In this document: piece by piece, positions 55,258 to 64,000 of the stretch
Layout of the letters: every line of letters begins with the position of its first letter
How positions within the stretch are numbered: position 1 is the stretch's first letter
DNA from: Echria macrotheca
Lineage: Eukaryota; Ascomycota; Sordariomycetes; Sordariales; Schizotheciaceae
Assembly: GCA_030411725.1 (NCBI GenBank)
Contig: MU839833.1
Location: forward strand, 1,364,001-1,428,000
Direction: 5' to 3'
DNA length: 64,000 nt
Translations under genes and position numbers: made by a program
Notes under the pieces: model-generated
Told to the model about the DNA's origin: nothing
Database searches by the model: none
Seen by the model: only the letters and a program-made list of their open reading frames with translations

Positions 55258-57777
55258 TTGTGCCCATCCCCTTGCATGTCTCCCCAAACTTCGACCGACG
55301 ACCCTCCCAGCCTCTCTGGAAGCCCCGGAAATGAGCCCTCTTCAAGCGCCAAGGAGCTTCCTCGAGCCCCGGGAGCTCCCGAGCCAGAGGAGGACCTGTT
55401 AGACCTCGGCAACGATGGTTCGGCAGTGTCCTACGACGCACCAAGAGGAGAAGTGGCCGGCGGGAAGACAGAAAAGCTGGGAGACGAACCGTTGGACCTA
55501 ATGTCATCGTCGATCGCAACACTCAAACCTACCACGCAGCCCGTAACGACAACTGCGACCCAGTACCTCACTATCGAATCCAAGACATATGTCGATCCGA
55601 CTCCTCCAACGCCCAACACTTCGCAACCTCCATCCCGAGCCCCGTCGGCTTCCGCTCCCAGAGCCAGACATGCCCACAGCTCCAGCGAAGTGTCCCCCAC
55701 GAGATCGGATGTTGGCTACGACGAGAAGAGATATGCTAGCGAAGATGATCAGGAGAACGGGTCTAGATCGGAAATACAGAGTATAATGGAGCAGTTTAGC
55801 GAGGAAGGCGGCGGTCCCGGGGCCGAGGAAGTCATGAGCCCGAGACTGGAGATGGCATCCCCGTTACTCGGGAGTCCCATGCAGCATCCCCCTCGGAAGT
55901 CAAGTCTGGAGCCGTTGGCACCTAGTATCGCGCAGCAACTCCAGGAGATCCAGAGTCTTCGGGTGTCGAACTCGTCTCCGTCCAGCATACGCCAGAAGGG
56001 GAAGGAAAGGGAGGATCAAGCGCCGCCGGTGCCTCCAAAGGACGATGCTGTATTTTCCTACGCGCCCGGACGATCCCACGACAGCCTGCACCCCCTGACA
56101 GACTCGCCCATGTCGCCAACTGTTTCTCTCCACCGTCCACCTCCTCCGGAACCCGAGCCTGAGCCAAGCCTCCCGTTTGACTTTCACCGGTTCCTCGAGC
56201 AGCTGCGCCACAAAAAGGCCGACCCTGTGGCCAGATACCTCAAGTCGTTCCTTTCCGAGTTTGGCAAGCGGCAATGGATGGTCCACGAGCAGGTCAAGAT
56301 CATTGGCGACTTTTTGGCTTTCATCGCCAACAAGATGGCACAGTGTGAAGTCTGGCGGGATGTGTCTGACGCGGAATTCGACAATGCAAGGGAAGGCATG
56401 GAGAAATTGGTCATGAACCGACTGTACACACAGACGTTCTCACCGACCATCCCTCCTCCGCAGCCAGTACCAGGGGCGAAGCCTAAGAAGCGCGGTGGGG
56501 AAGCGCCCATGGGTCCGGGAAGACGCGGTCAACATCAAGAGGATGTTGAGCGAGACGAGATCCTAGCCCAGAAGATCAACATTTATGGCTGGGTCAGGGA
56601 GGACCATCTCGATATTCCTCCAGTTAGCGATAGCGGGAAGAGGTTTCTGAAACTTGCACAACAAGGTGAGTCGTCGGCAACCCGGGGAAAAAAAGTCCTA
56701 ACCGTGTCAGAACTCCTCAAAATCAAGTCCTACAGAGCACCGAGAGACAAGATCATCTGCGTCTTGAACTGTTGCAAGGTCATCTTCGGTACGAACCTTG
56801 GTTCTTGGCCATGCACATGCTAACGCTTCTAGGGTTGCTCAAACACTCCAAGTCGGACTCGTCCGCCGATTCTTTCATGCCGATGCTCATTTATGTTGTC
56901 CTACACGCCAACCCCGAGCATCTGGTGTCCAATGTGCAATACATTTTGCGGTTTCGTAACCAGGACAAGCTCGGAGGTGAAGCCGGCTACTATCTCTCGT
57001 CCTTGGTATGCATTTTTTTTTTTTTTTTTTCGTCGCCGAAGTCTCACTAACGCAATCAGATGGGTGCAATCCAATTCATCGAGAACATGGACAGAACAAC
57101 CCTGACGATCACGGATGAGGAATTTGAGAGCAATGTGGAAGCCGCTGTGTCGGCCATTGCTGAAAAGCATCGTTCGGAAAGCCCGCCGCCTCCGCCACCG
57201 CAATCGGAAAAGCAAGCAGCGCTGCGACCTCGACGTGTGGCGGGTGAAGCAAAATCGTCACCCACGAGGCCATCTTTCGATGGTGACAACTCGCTTCGTC
57301 CGGCATCTCCTCGCCGGTCGACATCGTCGAATGAGGGTAGAGACAGCGGCGAGTACGGCGGGAACGAGGAGAAAGCAGCCATCACTGGTCTATTGCGGAC
57401 AATCCAGAAGCCACTCAGCACGATTGGTCGCATGTTTTCCGAGGAGCCTACAACGGGACCAAGCGTGGCGAGCCCAGCACGCACCCCACAGCCGGAGAGG
57501 AGCGACCGCGACTCGATCAAGCAAAACCTGTCGGCCGAGGAGGCAGCGGCAAGGCAGGCAAGCGCCGAGGCAGCCGAGGCCCAGAGGCTGTCTCGAGCAG
57601 AACATGCCAACGTGGTCGAGACGCTAGCCAGTATGTTTCCTGATCTGGACAGGGATATAATCAGCGATGTGGTGTATCAGAAGGAGGGGAGGTAAGTTTT
57701 GTCTGTCTGTTGTCGTCCTGTGCTAACGTTGTAGGGTCGGACTGGCTGTCGATGCCTGCCTCGCGCTGTCGTCATGA
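55258..57777 (+). CDS. vps9: VPS9-domain Rab5 guanine nucleotide exchange factor with CUE domain
   Basis: Five exons: 55258-56665, 56711-56788, 56833-57005, 57060-57691 and 57735-57777; introns of 45, 44, 54 and 43 bp. 777 residues from the first ATG, or 771 from an in-frame ATG at 55276. The first 300 residues are disordered, with Ser, Pro and acidic patches. A helical bundle (FDFHRFLEQLRHKKADPVARY, split here only by its role) precedes the VPS9 domain, about 440-590. Exons 1-4 join it as LDIPPVSDSGKRFLKLAQQE, then KIICVLNCCKVIFGLLK, MPMLIYVVLHANPEHLVSN and EAGYYLSSLMGAIQFIENMD. The C-terminal CUE domain (ETLASMFPDLDRDIISDVVY) is completed by the last 14-codon exon. It activates Rab5/Vps21 on endosomes, and the CUE domain binds ubiquitin. 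Intron 3 contains a run of T about 22 bases long. Confidence 0.95.
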
Positions 57778-59185
57778 GGAAGTGGGATGAACGGGGGGCC
57801 GATTAATGAGGAGGGTAGACTATGAGATTTTCTATATCATCACTTTTTGACATAGCGAGCATTAGCGGACTGGGCGGTTATATCCTTGTTAGCATTAGTT
57901 TCTGTTGCGAGAAAGCGATGAGACTGGTTCATGAGATGCGGGTTGCAGTTGCGGTGATGCATTGGTACAGTTCGAGATCAGAACGACTGGGCCTCGTATG
58001 GTCCATAGTTTGTAGAAGCAGAGGTTCAACATCAGATCAAGGACAGGTTGATGCTGTCCAGACTCTTTCCGTTTTCAAAGGGTAACGGAAAGGTGCAAGT
58101 GCCTCGATAATTATTCTCAGAACTTGAACATTTCCATCATCTCGGTCATCAGTATCAATCCACGAGAGCCAGCGATTAGACTAGAAGGTTGCTCGCTCCT
58201 AGCTAAGAGGCGGGACAAGCCGGTCGCTCAAGGGCAAGGGCCGGGAGGAGAAGAAGGAGCTGGTGGCTAAGAAGAAGGAGGGGAGCGAGGACGTCGCGAG
58301 AGTCAAGAAGCAGAACGCGAGGTTGAGGATGGAGATTGTGAACTGCACTGCCAGTGGGTTCCGGTTTGATTCCTCGCAGGTTTGAGGGGACGGATTGTTC
58401 ATGAGGTGCCGGATTTTGTTGGCGAAATGCTGGAAAAGTGTAACGCGGCATTCGCTCTGGACTGGGACGTTACCCAACCTCTGGCTTCAGTGGCTTGTGT
58501 CAAATGTTTGATGATATTCAACTTTTTGAGTCATGGAAAATCAAACAACGAGTAAGGCAGGAGCGGATACTTATTGGAGGTTGGCAAGACGGATGTATCT
58601 GATTCGAAAAAGCCGACAATGGCCTTGTAAGTGGTAGACCGGGTTCGCCTACTGCAGAGTCCACCATGGGACACTTCAGCCAACCGTAACCCGTCCTATT
58701 TGAGCAGAACTTCTAAGCGGCAAGTTTGCTCTATGCTATGGACCTGGCACACTGTGGTACTGCAGCTGGCGAGCTAAGACGTGGGCATTTGAAAAAAAAA
58801 ACGGTTGATGGCGGCCGGCGGGACTCTGCTCATCATGTCTTTCCTTGGCCGTATGACTGGGTACCTTACCTAGAGTCGTGTTTTCGTAGCACAGTGTAGT
58901 GATTTGTTGCAAACTGTCAAACAAAGCCCCTACACGACATCGGATGAAGTAAACATGGGATAATCCGTCTGCAAGGCCAATTTGGAAAGCGGTGCGAAAG
59001 TGTGCCCACATCAGGTGATGACCCTTATCCTCACCATCACACCACCACCACCACCCCAATCAGGCCCCAAACTTTAAAAGGGCCACTGCCGCCGTTTGCT
59101 CCCTGCAGGGATCCAAGCTTCAATAGAGCTCGCTCAGACCTATTTTCTCCAGATAGCTGTCCCACATCTAGACCTACCACTCACA
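57778..59185. other. Intergenic with a possible orphan exon
   Basis: Spacer between two plus-strand genes. One open stretch at 58203-58379, framed by splice-like signals, is described in the findings. A minus-strand frame at 58199-58477 overlaps it. The last 100 bp form the leader of the next gene. No repeat family seen. Confidence 0.45.
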
Positions 59186-60520
59186 ATGGCATCATCGCTC
59201 ATCACCGTCCTTCCACCCTCAACCAGCGCCCTCGCCAACACCATGGCCGGCTCACCAGCGCTCGCTCTGAAGCTATTCAGAGGACCACTGACGAAAACCA
59301 AACTTAGTGTCGTTCGCGTCTTGTATCCCCCCATCCGCGGCCTCGTCACAACCTCCCACAAGACAAACGCGCCCCGACCCTCGGTCTCATTGCCCACACC
59401 CATCCAACAACACCTCCCCTTCTCAACGACCAAACCGTCACCATTCCTCTTCGCGAGCGTCCGCGACGGCGGCTCACCTGCGCCCCCCTCCTCCCAATGG
59501 ACCCCGCCCAGCGAAGAATGTCTCGACGAGCGTCCAGTCCTAATAGTCGGCGCAGGCAACCTAGGCCGACGCATCGCGCTAGTCTGGGCATCCTCTTCAC
59601 GCCCGGTAACCATCTACGACGCCTCCAAAAAGTCCATCGACGAGGCGATCGAGTATATCACCGACAACCTCGGCGAGTACTGCACGTGGCGCGGCACGCC
59701 TCCGGGCCACGTCTTCGGGACGACAGACCTGCGCGTGGCCACGACCACGGGCCGGTACGAATCATCCCTGCTCTCAGAAACCACCAGCGAGGCGGAGCAC
59801 ATCGAGCTAGTCTCGGGCGCCAAGGGGCCCTGGATGGCCGTCGAGTGTATCTCGCCGGACATCCTCTCGGCCAAGCTGGACATGCTCGCGCAGCTCGAGG
59901 ACCTGTTGCCCCCCGGCTGCATCATAGCGTCCAACAGCTCGAGTCTCTCAACGTCGGAGATGGCGCCGCATCTACGGTATGCCGCCAACCGGCTGCTCAA
60001 CACGCACTATTTCATCCCGCCGCGAAATCTGATGGTCGAGCTGATGTCGTCCACGCAAACGGACCCGGCTATCTTTCCGTTCCTGCAGCGCCAGATGCGC
60101 CGCGTCGGACTGACGCCCATCACGGTGCCTGCCGGTATCCAATCGACCGGTCTTATTTTTAATAGGATCTGGGCGGCGTGCAAGCGCGAGACGTTGGCGG
60201 TTGTCAGCGAGGGGGTCGCCACGCCGGCGGATGTGGACGCGCTGTTTCGCGATTTTTTTCACGCCGAGAAGGGGCCCTGCGAGCGGATGGACGAGGTCGG
60301 GCTGGATGTTGTCGCGAATGTCGAGCAGCATGCGCTGGAGCGTCGGCCGGAGCTGGGACGGCTGCATGTGCTCCGCTGGCTGGAGAGGCAGTATCTCGAG
60401 CGGGGGAGGCTGGGGGAGAAGACGGGCGATGGGCTTTTTACGGAGAAGGAGCGGGAGGGGCTGAAGGCGCTGCACAAGGCTATGCGGTTCCCGGAGGTCG
60501 AGGAGACGTCGGGGGCGTAG
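59186..60520 (+). CDS. 3-hydroxyacyl-CoA dehydrogenase-family protein
   Basis: Intronless, 444 residues from the ATG at 59186 (context tcacaATGGCA); an in-frame ATG at 59096 would add 30 residues. Residues 1-105 are rich in Ser, Thr, Pro, Arg and Leu with few acids, suggesting a mitochondrial presequence (inference). The Rossmann fold starts at about 115 with VLIVGAGNLGRRIALVWASS and VTIYDAS. Catalytic Ser lies in ASNSSSLSTSEM, His in LNTHYFIPPRNLMVEL and Asn in GLIFNRIWAACKRE, matching the Ser-His-Asn set of 3-hydroxyacyl/3-hydroxybutyryl-CoA dehydrogenases. The usual NP after the catalytic His strand is IP here. The C-terminal domain (EGVATPADVDALFRDFF) is shorter than in full fatty-acid-oxidation enzymes. 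It probably oxidises a short or branched 3-hydroxyacyl substrate with NAD; the substrate is unknown. Confidence 0.87.
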   Translation: MASSLITVLPPSTSALANTMAGSPALALKLFRGPLTKTKLSVVRVLYPPIRGLVTTSHKTNAPRPSVSLPTPIQQHLPFSTTKPSPFLFASVRDGGSPAPPSSQWTPPSEECLDERPVLIVGAGNLGRRIALVWASSSRPVTIYDASKKSIDEAIEYITDNLGEYCTWRGTPPGHVFGTTDLRVATTTGRYESSLLSETTSEAEHIELVSGAKGPWMAVECISPDILSAKLDMLAQLEDLLPPGCIIASNSSSLSTSEMAPHLRYAANRLLNTHYFIPPRNLMVELMSSTQTDPAIFPFLQRQMRRVGLTPITVPAGIQSTGLIFNRIWAACKRETLAVVSEGVATPADVDALFRDFFHAEKGPCERMDEVGLDVVANVEQHALERRPELGRLHVLRWLERQYLERGRLGEKTGDGLFTEKEREGLKALHKAMRFPEVEETSGA

Positions 60521-60843
60521 TTTTGTCGTGTATGGCCTGTATCACGGTGGCCTGTATTACGGGTGGGTATCACGGATGGGCATAGACTGGTATCTGCTTT
60601 GGGCGAAAAGGGGAATAATCGAGTGTCGATACTCACATAGTTGGTAGAACGATACAGTCTGCTTTGGTTGACCCTAGTCCTAATAGTTCTCCTTGGTGAT
60701 AACAGCTTGTCCCATCCTCTTCAACACACTTTCGCCACTTCCCTTGACAATATTAAAGTCACTTCCCTTAGTAATATTAAAGTAACCAGCCAACCCATCC
60801 CCAGTCAAAATTACCAGACCATCGCCCTCTTGACCAAAAAAAA
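60521..60843. other. Spacer between convergent genes
   Basis: Contains a two-copy 24-bp tandem repeat at 60736-60783. No gene is seen. Confidence 0.5.
60736..60783. repeat. 24-bp tandem duplication
   Basis: Two adjacent copies of a 24-bp unit beginning CACTTCCCTT and ending AATATTAAAGT, differing in the middle (GAC versus AGT). The unit carries the palindrome AATATT. Confidence 0.85.
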
Positions 60844-62203
60844 TCAGCGCGGACTAGCCGACCTCACCTGCCCACCCCCGACAGCCCCCTGCGCATCATC
60901 CGCCGCCCGCACATAGTTCTCGGGCACATTATTCTCCTCCGACGCCTTGGCCGCGTTGTACTTGACAAACGCAATCTGCACGAGCAGCCCGACCTCCTTG
61001 CGGTCCTTGCCGATGACGCCCACAGCAAGAAGCGCCTCGGTCTGCTCGATCCAGTCCTGCAGCTTGCGAAAGCCGGCGCGGTCCTGGCGCAGCCGCTCGG
61101 GGAGGCCCTGGCCTTTTACTAGGGCCAAAATACCGGCTACGACGGTGTTGAGCGCGCCGAGGAGGGTGATGGTTAGGGTGTGGTCGCCTGCTGAGGGGCC
61201 ACTTTATACACTCTTGTTAGAAAGAAAGAAAGGGGGTGAGGGAGAGTGAGAGGAGGGAAGGGAAGGGGGAGGGAAGGGAGGGAAGGGGGACACGTACAGC
61301 GCGGTGAGTGAAGCACCGACTATTATCTGGAGGAAGTGGCTTGCGTAGACACATGCTTCTGTGTCATGGTTAGGTCTAGTATCCCGTTTACGGATGGATG
61401 TAAACCAGGCAAGAAAGTAGCAGTTGAGCGCACTCCCAATACTCCCAACACCCCCCTCACACATACACAAAATCGACAAAGGCAGAAAAAGGAGGAGGAT
61501 GTAAACCAGGGGGCAGAAAAAAGGCAGAACACCCCCAACACCCCCAGCACTCCCAGCACACACACCTCACACGCCCCCTCAACACTCACACAAAACACAG
61601 CAAACAGAAAAAAAAAGAAGAAAAGAGAAAAAAGAACATACGAATCAACGCATAAGCAAAAGCCTTCTCCCTCTGCTCCCGAATACAAGAAGCATACATC
61701 CCACTAGCCCTCTTCCTCCCCTCCTCCAGCGAGCGCACCTCTCCCGCCCCTCCCATCGTCGAATTAATCCCCACGGCGCGCCGGAAGATGATTAGGTTCT
61801 CGTCGTTCTGGCCGCGCACTCTGAGTCCTGCTGGTTCGGACCAGGCTATTTGGTCGTCTGCTTTTTTTACGGCCTCGTGTTGGACTGGCGGAGTAGTGGG
61901 GACCGGGGCGGGTGCCGGAGTTGGTGCGGGAACGGGAACGGGTGTGGGGGTTGGAACGGGGGTTGCTGGGCCGGCGACGGGCGGGACGGGGACGGAAGGG
62001 ACGGATGGGGTTGTTGGTGCCGGTCCGGGAGGAGCGGGAAGACCGGGTGCGGGGGTCGGCGCGGGAGTCGGAGGTGTTGGGGCCGGGGCCGGTGTCTCAC
62101 CGACCGACGGGATCGTATCGAAGCCTGTGGTTGGCGGGCTGGCCAGTAGCGGCGTCGACTCGTCCTGGTCCTGATCGTGTTCGGTGTGTTCTGTGGACGA
62201 CAT
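60844..62203 (-). CDS. Fungal SLATT two-TM effector-domain protein
   Basis: Three exons read downwards: 62203-61642, 61358-61298 and 61201-60844, with introns of 283 and 96 bp; 326 residues. The N-terminus is acidic (MSSTEHTEHDQDQDESTPLL). Residues about 40-110 are a low-complexity run of Pro, Ala, Thr and Val. The SLATT domain runs from about 130: ENLIIFRRAVGIN, RSLEEGRKRASGMYASCI, then helix 1 across two splices (VYASHFLQIIVGASLTALG), helix 2 (LTITLLGALNTVVAGILALV), and KGQGLPERLRQDRAGFRKLQ followed by IEQTEALLAVGVIGKDRKE. Both joins restore the family sequence. Bacterial SLATT proteins are predicted pore-forming effectors that act with nucleotide second-messenger enzymes. The fungal family has no assigned function. 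No SMODS-like cyclase is visible in this window. Confidence 0.88.
61359..61641 (-). repeat. Long repeat-filled intron of the SLATT gene
   Basis: A 283-bp intron, far longer than others here. It begins with a GTATGT donor and pyrimidine runs, then holds GGGTGTTGGGAGT-type tandem repeats (plus strand ACACCCCCAACACCC near 61530-61560 and CTCCCAATACTCCC near 61434-61450). It also has two copies of TGGTTTACATCC. The ends are a normal donor and a CTAACCATGACACAG acceptor region. Confidence 0.7.
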
Positions 62204-63200
62204 TTTTGTTTTTTGGTCGTTGTCTTTGCTGTCTCTCTGTTGGTGATGGCCCCCCGCTTTTGCCCTGTTCAGCCTTCTCTCACTCTCTGTCTCTGTCTCC
62301 CTCTTGTGCCGGTATCTACCTGTCTCCCAAAATCTCACGAGAATAACCAAAAAAAGTTTGCAGCAGCAAATTTTTTTTGGACAAATGTTCCAGCTCCCGT
62401 AAAGATATCTCTTCCTCGAAGATGACCGAGTGAGCTGAGTGAGATAAGAAAGAGAAAGATAGAGTGAAAGCTGAAAAATAAGCGAAGAGGCTGTGTGTGA
62501 GATATTTCTTCACTCCTCTCTTCCTTTCTCCTCTGCTCAGCCAGCCTCTCTGCTGCGCTCTGCTGTGCTCCTCCAAACCTTTTTTTCCAAAATGGCTTGG
62601 CGCAAAGTGGCGCCCACCCTCATGACCCCCCTCCGCTCCGCTCCGCTCCCATAACCCCAGCACCCTTTCCCCTTTTCGGACTGTGTCTCTGGGCCAACCA
62701 AGTTGGCGAGATTTGCTTCAGAGTTTCCTCCCATTTGACCCGCTTGGGTTTGCGATAGTGCGCGATAGTTAGGGGTATGAAGAAGTGCAGGTAAGGATGC
62801 TTGTTTTGTGGAAGAGAGGATGAGCCCTCAGGACTGGCTAAATACAGGTGGTTGTGGTCCGTGTGCTCCTGCTAACGTTATCCTGCTGGGGTGCTCTTTC
62901 CTGGCCCAACAGATAGTTAGGTTTCCGAAGTGTATAGAAGAGCAGATTTGCTACGAAAGAGAAACGTCCCATTTGTGTAGCCCGGGGTTCGTGAGAAGAG
63001 GAGAAGGGGATCCTTATCATGCCGGATACCGGCCGATGCAGTCGACCGCTAACAGGAGAGAACCTCCAGCCTACCCCCTTCGTGGAGAGCAGAACACCAG
63101 ACACAGACGAAAACTCAAAAATTATGTGACCCCGAACCCGTGATCAAGCCAGCAACTCTGAACGCCGCAGCACCTTGCCTATTATATACACAACAGCACC
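62204..63200. other. Intergenic with one LTR-like repeat
   Basis: Promoter side of the SLATT gene and 3' side of the PHD gene, both minus strand. Copy 3 of the 132-bp repeat family lies at 62778-62911. The rest shows no supported gene; a short frame at 62808-63143 overlaps the repeat. Confidence 0.45.
62778..62911 (-). mobile_element. LTR-like dispersed repeat, copy 3
   Basis: 134 bp, minus-strand ends TGTTGGGCCAGGAAAG and CTTCTTCA, with CACCTGTATTTAGCCAG in the middle as in copies 1 and 2. The 10-bp direct repeat GATAGTTAGG flanks it at 62764-62773 and 62912-62921, although four bases separate the left copy from the element end. Confidence 0.7.
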
Positions 63201-64000
63201 TCACCTCCCGCTCATCCCATTCTCCTCCACCTTCCTCCCCTTCTCATCGTACACAACGACGCTAAACGCTTCATAGTCATCATCATCAGTCAGATGCTCC
63301 CCATCCACCGCCAGCCGACTACTATACACCCCCCTCCCCGGCTTCGGCCACAACCGCACCAGCGGGTCATAGTCCTCATCCTCCTCCCTCTCCTGGCTAT
63401 CCTCCTTCTCCTTCTGCCCTTTCTTCCCCCTGCCCGGCCCCGACGACGACGCCCTGCCCGCCGTCTTGCGCACAAAGTTCATCTGCCCCGTCGGGTTGGC
63501 GTCCGCCCTCGGAAACAACCCCTCGACCGTCGATCCGGCAAACAGCGAACGGGGCGGTTCAACAGCCGACGGGAAGATGGGCAAATCAGGATGAACCTCG
63601 AGCACCCCCATGACAAGGCTGACAAGCTCCGGGTTCGACAGCGTCATGAGATAAGCCCGCCTCTGCTGCGGCGTCTTGCCCGCCCAACTCTCCTTCGGCG
63701 GGGGCGCCGCCTTCTCCACCTTCTGCTTCTTGCCCACACTCGCCCGACTGCGCTTCTCGACGCACTCCACACAGAACCAGCTGCGCTGCACGTCGCGCAC
63801 CACGGCATCGTCGATCCACGGCTCATGACACGTCTGGTGCCAGCCGTCGTTGCAGCCATCGCAGAAAACCATCTGGTTCGTGGCCGGGCTGTGCATGCGC
63901 GTGCACTTCTTGCAGAGCGCCTGCTCGACCGTCCGCTTCCCGTAGTGTTTCCGCTTGCCCGTGTTGTCCATGGCCGCCGGGTTGTACGCGTCGGGCTTCT
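63201..64000 (-). CDS. PHD-finger protein, 5' part outside the window
   Basis: An open minus-strand frame runs from the window edge to the stop at 63201. An in-frame ATG lies at 63971, but the frame continues upstream through KPDAYNPAA, so the start is probably outside. After the basic GKRKHYGKRTVEQ comes a C4HC3 PHD finger: CKKCTRMHSPATNQMVFCDG, then CNDGWHQTCHEP and SWFCVECVEK. This reads histone tails in related chromatin proteins. A helix TPQQRRAYLMTLSNPELVSL follows. The tail is basic then acidic (QEREEDEDYD, DDDDYEAF). Nuclear, chromatin-linked role inferred from the finger. Only the 3' part can be judged here. Confidence 0.85.
   Translation of the reverse strand, partial: KPDAYNPAAMDNTGKRKHYGKRTVEQALCKKCTRMHSPATNQMVFCDGCNDGWHQTCHEPWIDDAVVRDVQRSWFCVECVEKRSRASVGKKQKVEKAAPPPKESWAGKTPQQRRAYLMTLSNPELVSLVMGVLEVHPDLPIFPSAVEPPRSLFAGSTVEGLFPRADANPTGQMNFVRKTAGRASSSGPGRGKKGQKEKEDSQEREEDEDYDPLVRLWPKPGRGVYSSRLAVDGEHLTDDDDYEAFSVVVYDEKGRKVEENGMSGR

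Noticed and set aside
62754..62916. Alternative, longer boundaries for repeat copy 3 using GATAG as target duplication
   Set aside because: GATAG followed by TG at 62759 fits LTR rules, but copies 1 and 2 share similarity only from TGAAG onward, so the shorter element is preferred.
1..64000. CRISPR arrays, operons, bacterial promoters or riboswitches
   Set aside because: The gene structure is eukaryotic throughout. No regularly spaced repeats with unique spacers were seen.

Overview
The window reads as nuclear DNA of a filamentous ascomycete (Pezizomycotina, most likely a Sordariomycete). Genes are split by short introns, mostly 44-118 bp, with GTATGT/GTAAGT/GTGAGT donors, CTGAC/CTAAC branch sites and AG acceptors. 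Genes face either way with 0.3-3.5 kb spacers, and several families are fungus-specific (HET, fungal SLATT, STAND-type N-terminal domain, RGS-LOV). Exon joins were worked out by hand from reading frame and splice consensus; no search was run. The species cannot be named from this evidence.

Layout. 1-8.6 kb: a putative RGS-LOV blue-light receptor (+), then on the minus strand an NAPE-PLD-type metallo-hydrolase, a proline-rich repeat protein and a small SRPBCC protein. 10.3-21.7 kb: a single-pass cell-surface protein with a six-cysteine ectodomain, a full-length ABCC (MRP-type) exporter and a GPI-anchored wall protein. 23.3-34.6 kb: an accessory-looking stretch with a HET-domain/coiled-coil protein, a small RING-like protein next to a Ty1/copia integrase relic, a four-helix membrane protein and an ankyrin protein with a STAND-like N-terminus. 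36.6-43.4 kb: glucose-6-phosphate isomerase, a YPK1/Gad8-type AGC kinase and a cutinase, all minus strand. 45.1-52.7 kb: a small four-helix membrane protein, a DUR3-type urea transporter, a DUF302 protein and an M20 amidohydrolase. 52.9-64 kb: an ASNSD1-like asparagine-synthetase-domain protein divergent from a VPS9 Rab5 exchange factor, a 3-hydroxyacyl-CoA dehydrogenase-family protein, a fungal SLATT two-TM protein, and a PHD-finger gene cut by the window edge.

How the genes fit together. I see no biosynthetic cluster and no operon-like logic. Housekeeping genes (isomerase, kinase, VPS9, ASNSD1-like, urea uptake) alternate with surface or secreted genes (cutinase, GPI protein, six-Cys protein) and with genes of fungal self/non-self or immune-like families (HET-coiled coil, STAND-N/ankyrin, SLATT, RING-like). 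The last group is spread over 38 kb, so any joint function is speculation.

Most notable: a dispersed 132-134 bp repeat with TG...CA ends occurs three times in one orientation. One copy begins exactly on the stop codon of the ankyrin gene, so the repeat supplies the TGA. Also of interest are the non-canonical photoactive motif of the LOV domain, the HET domain joined to about 300 residues of coiled coil, and a protein in which short beta-type strands alternate with polyproline.
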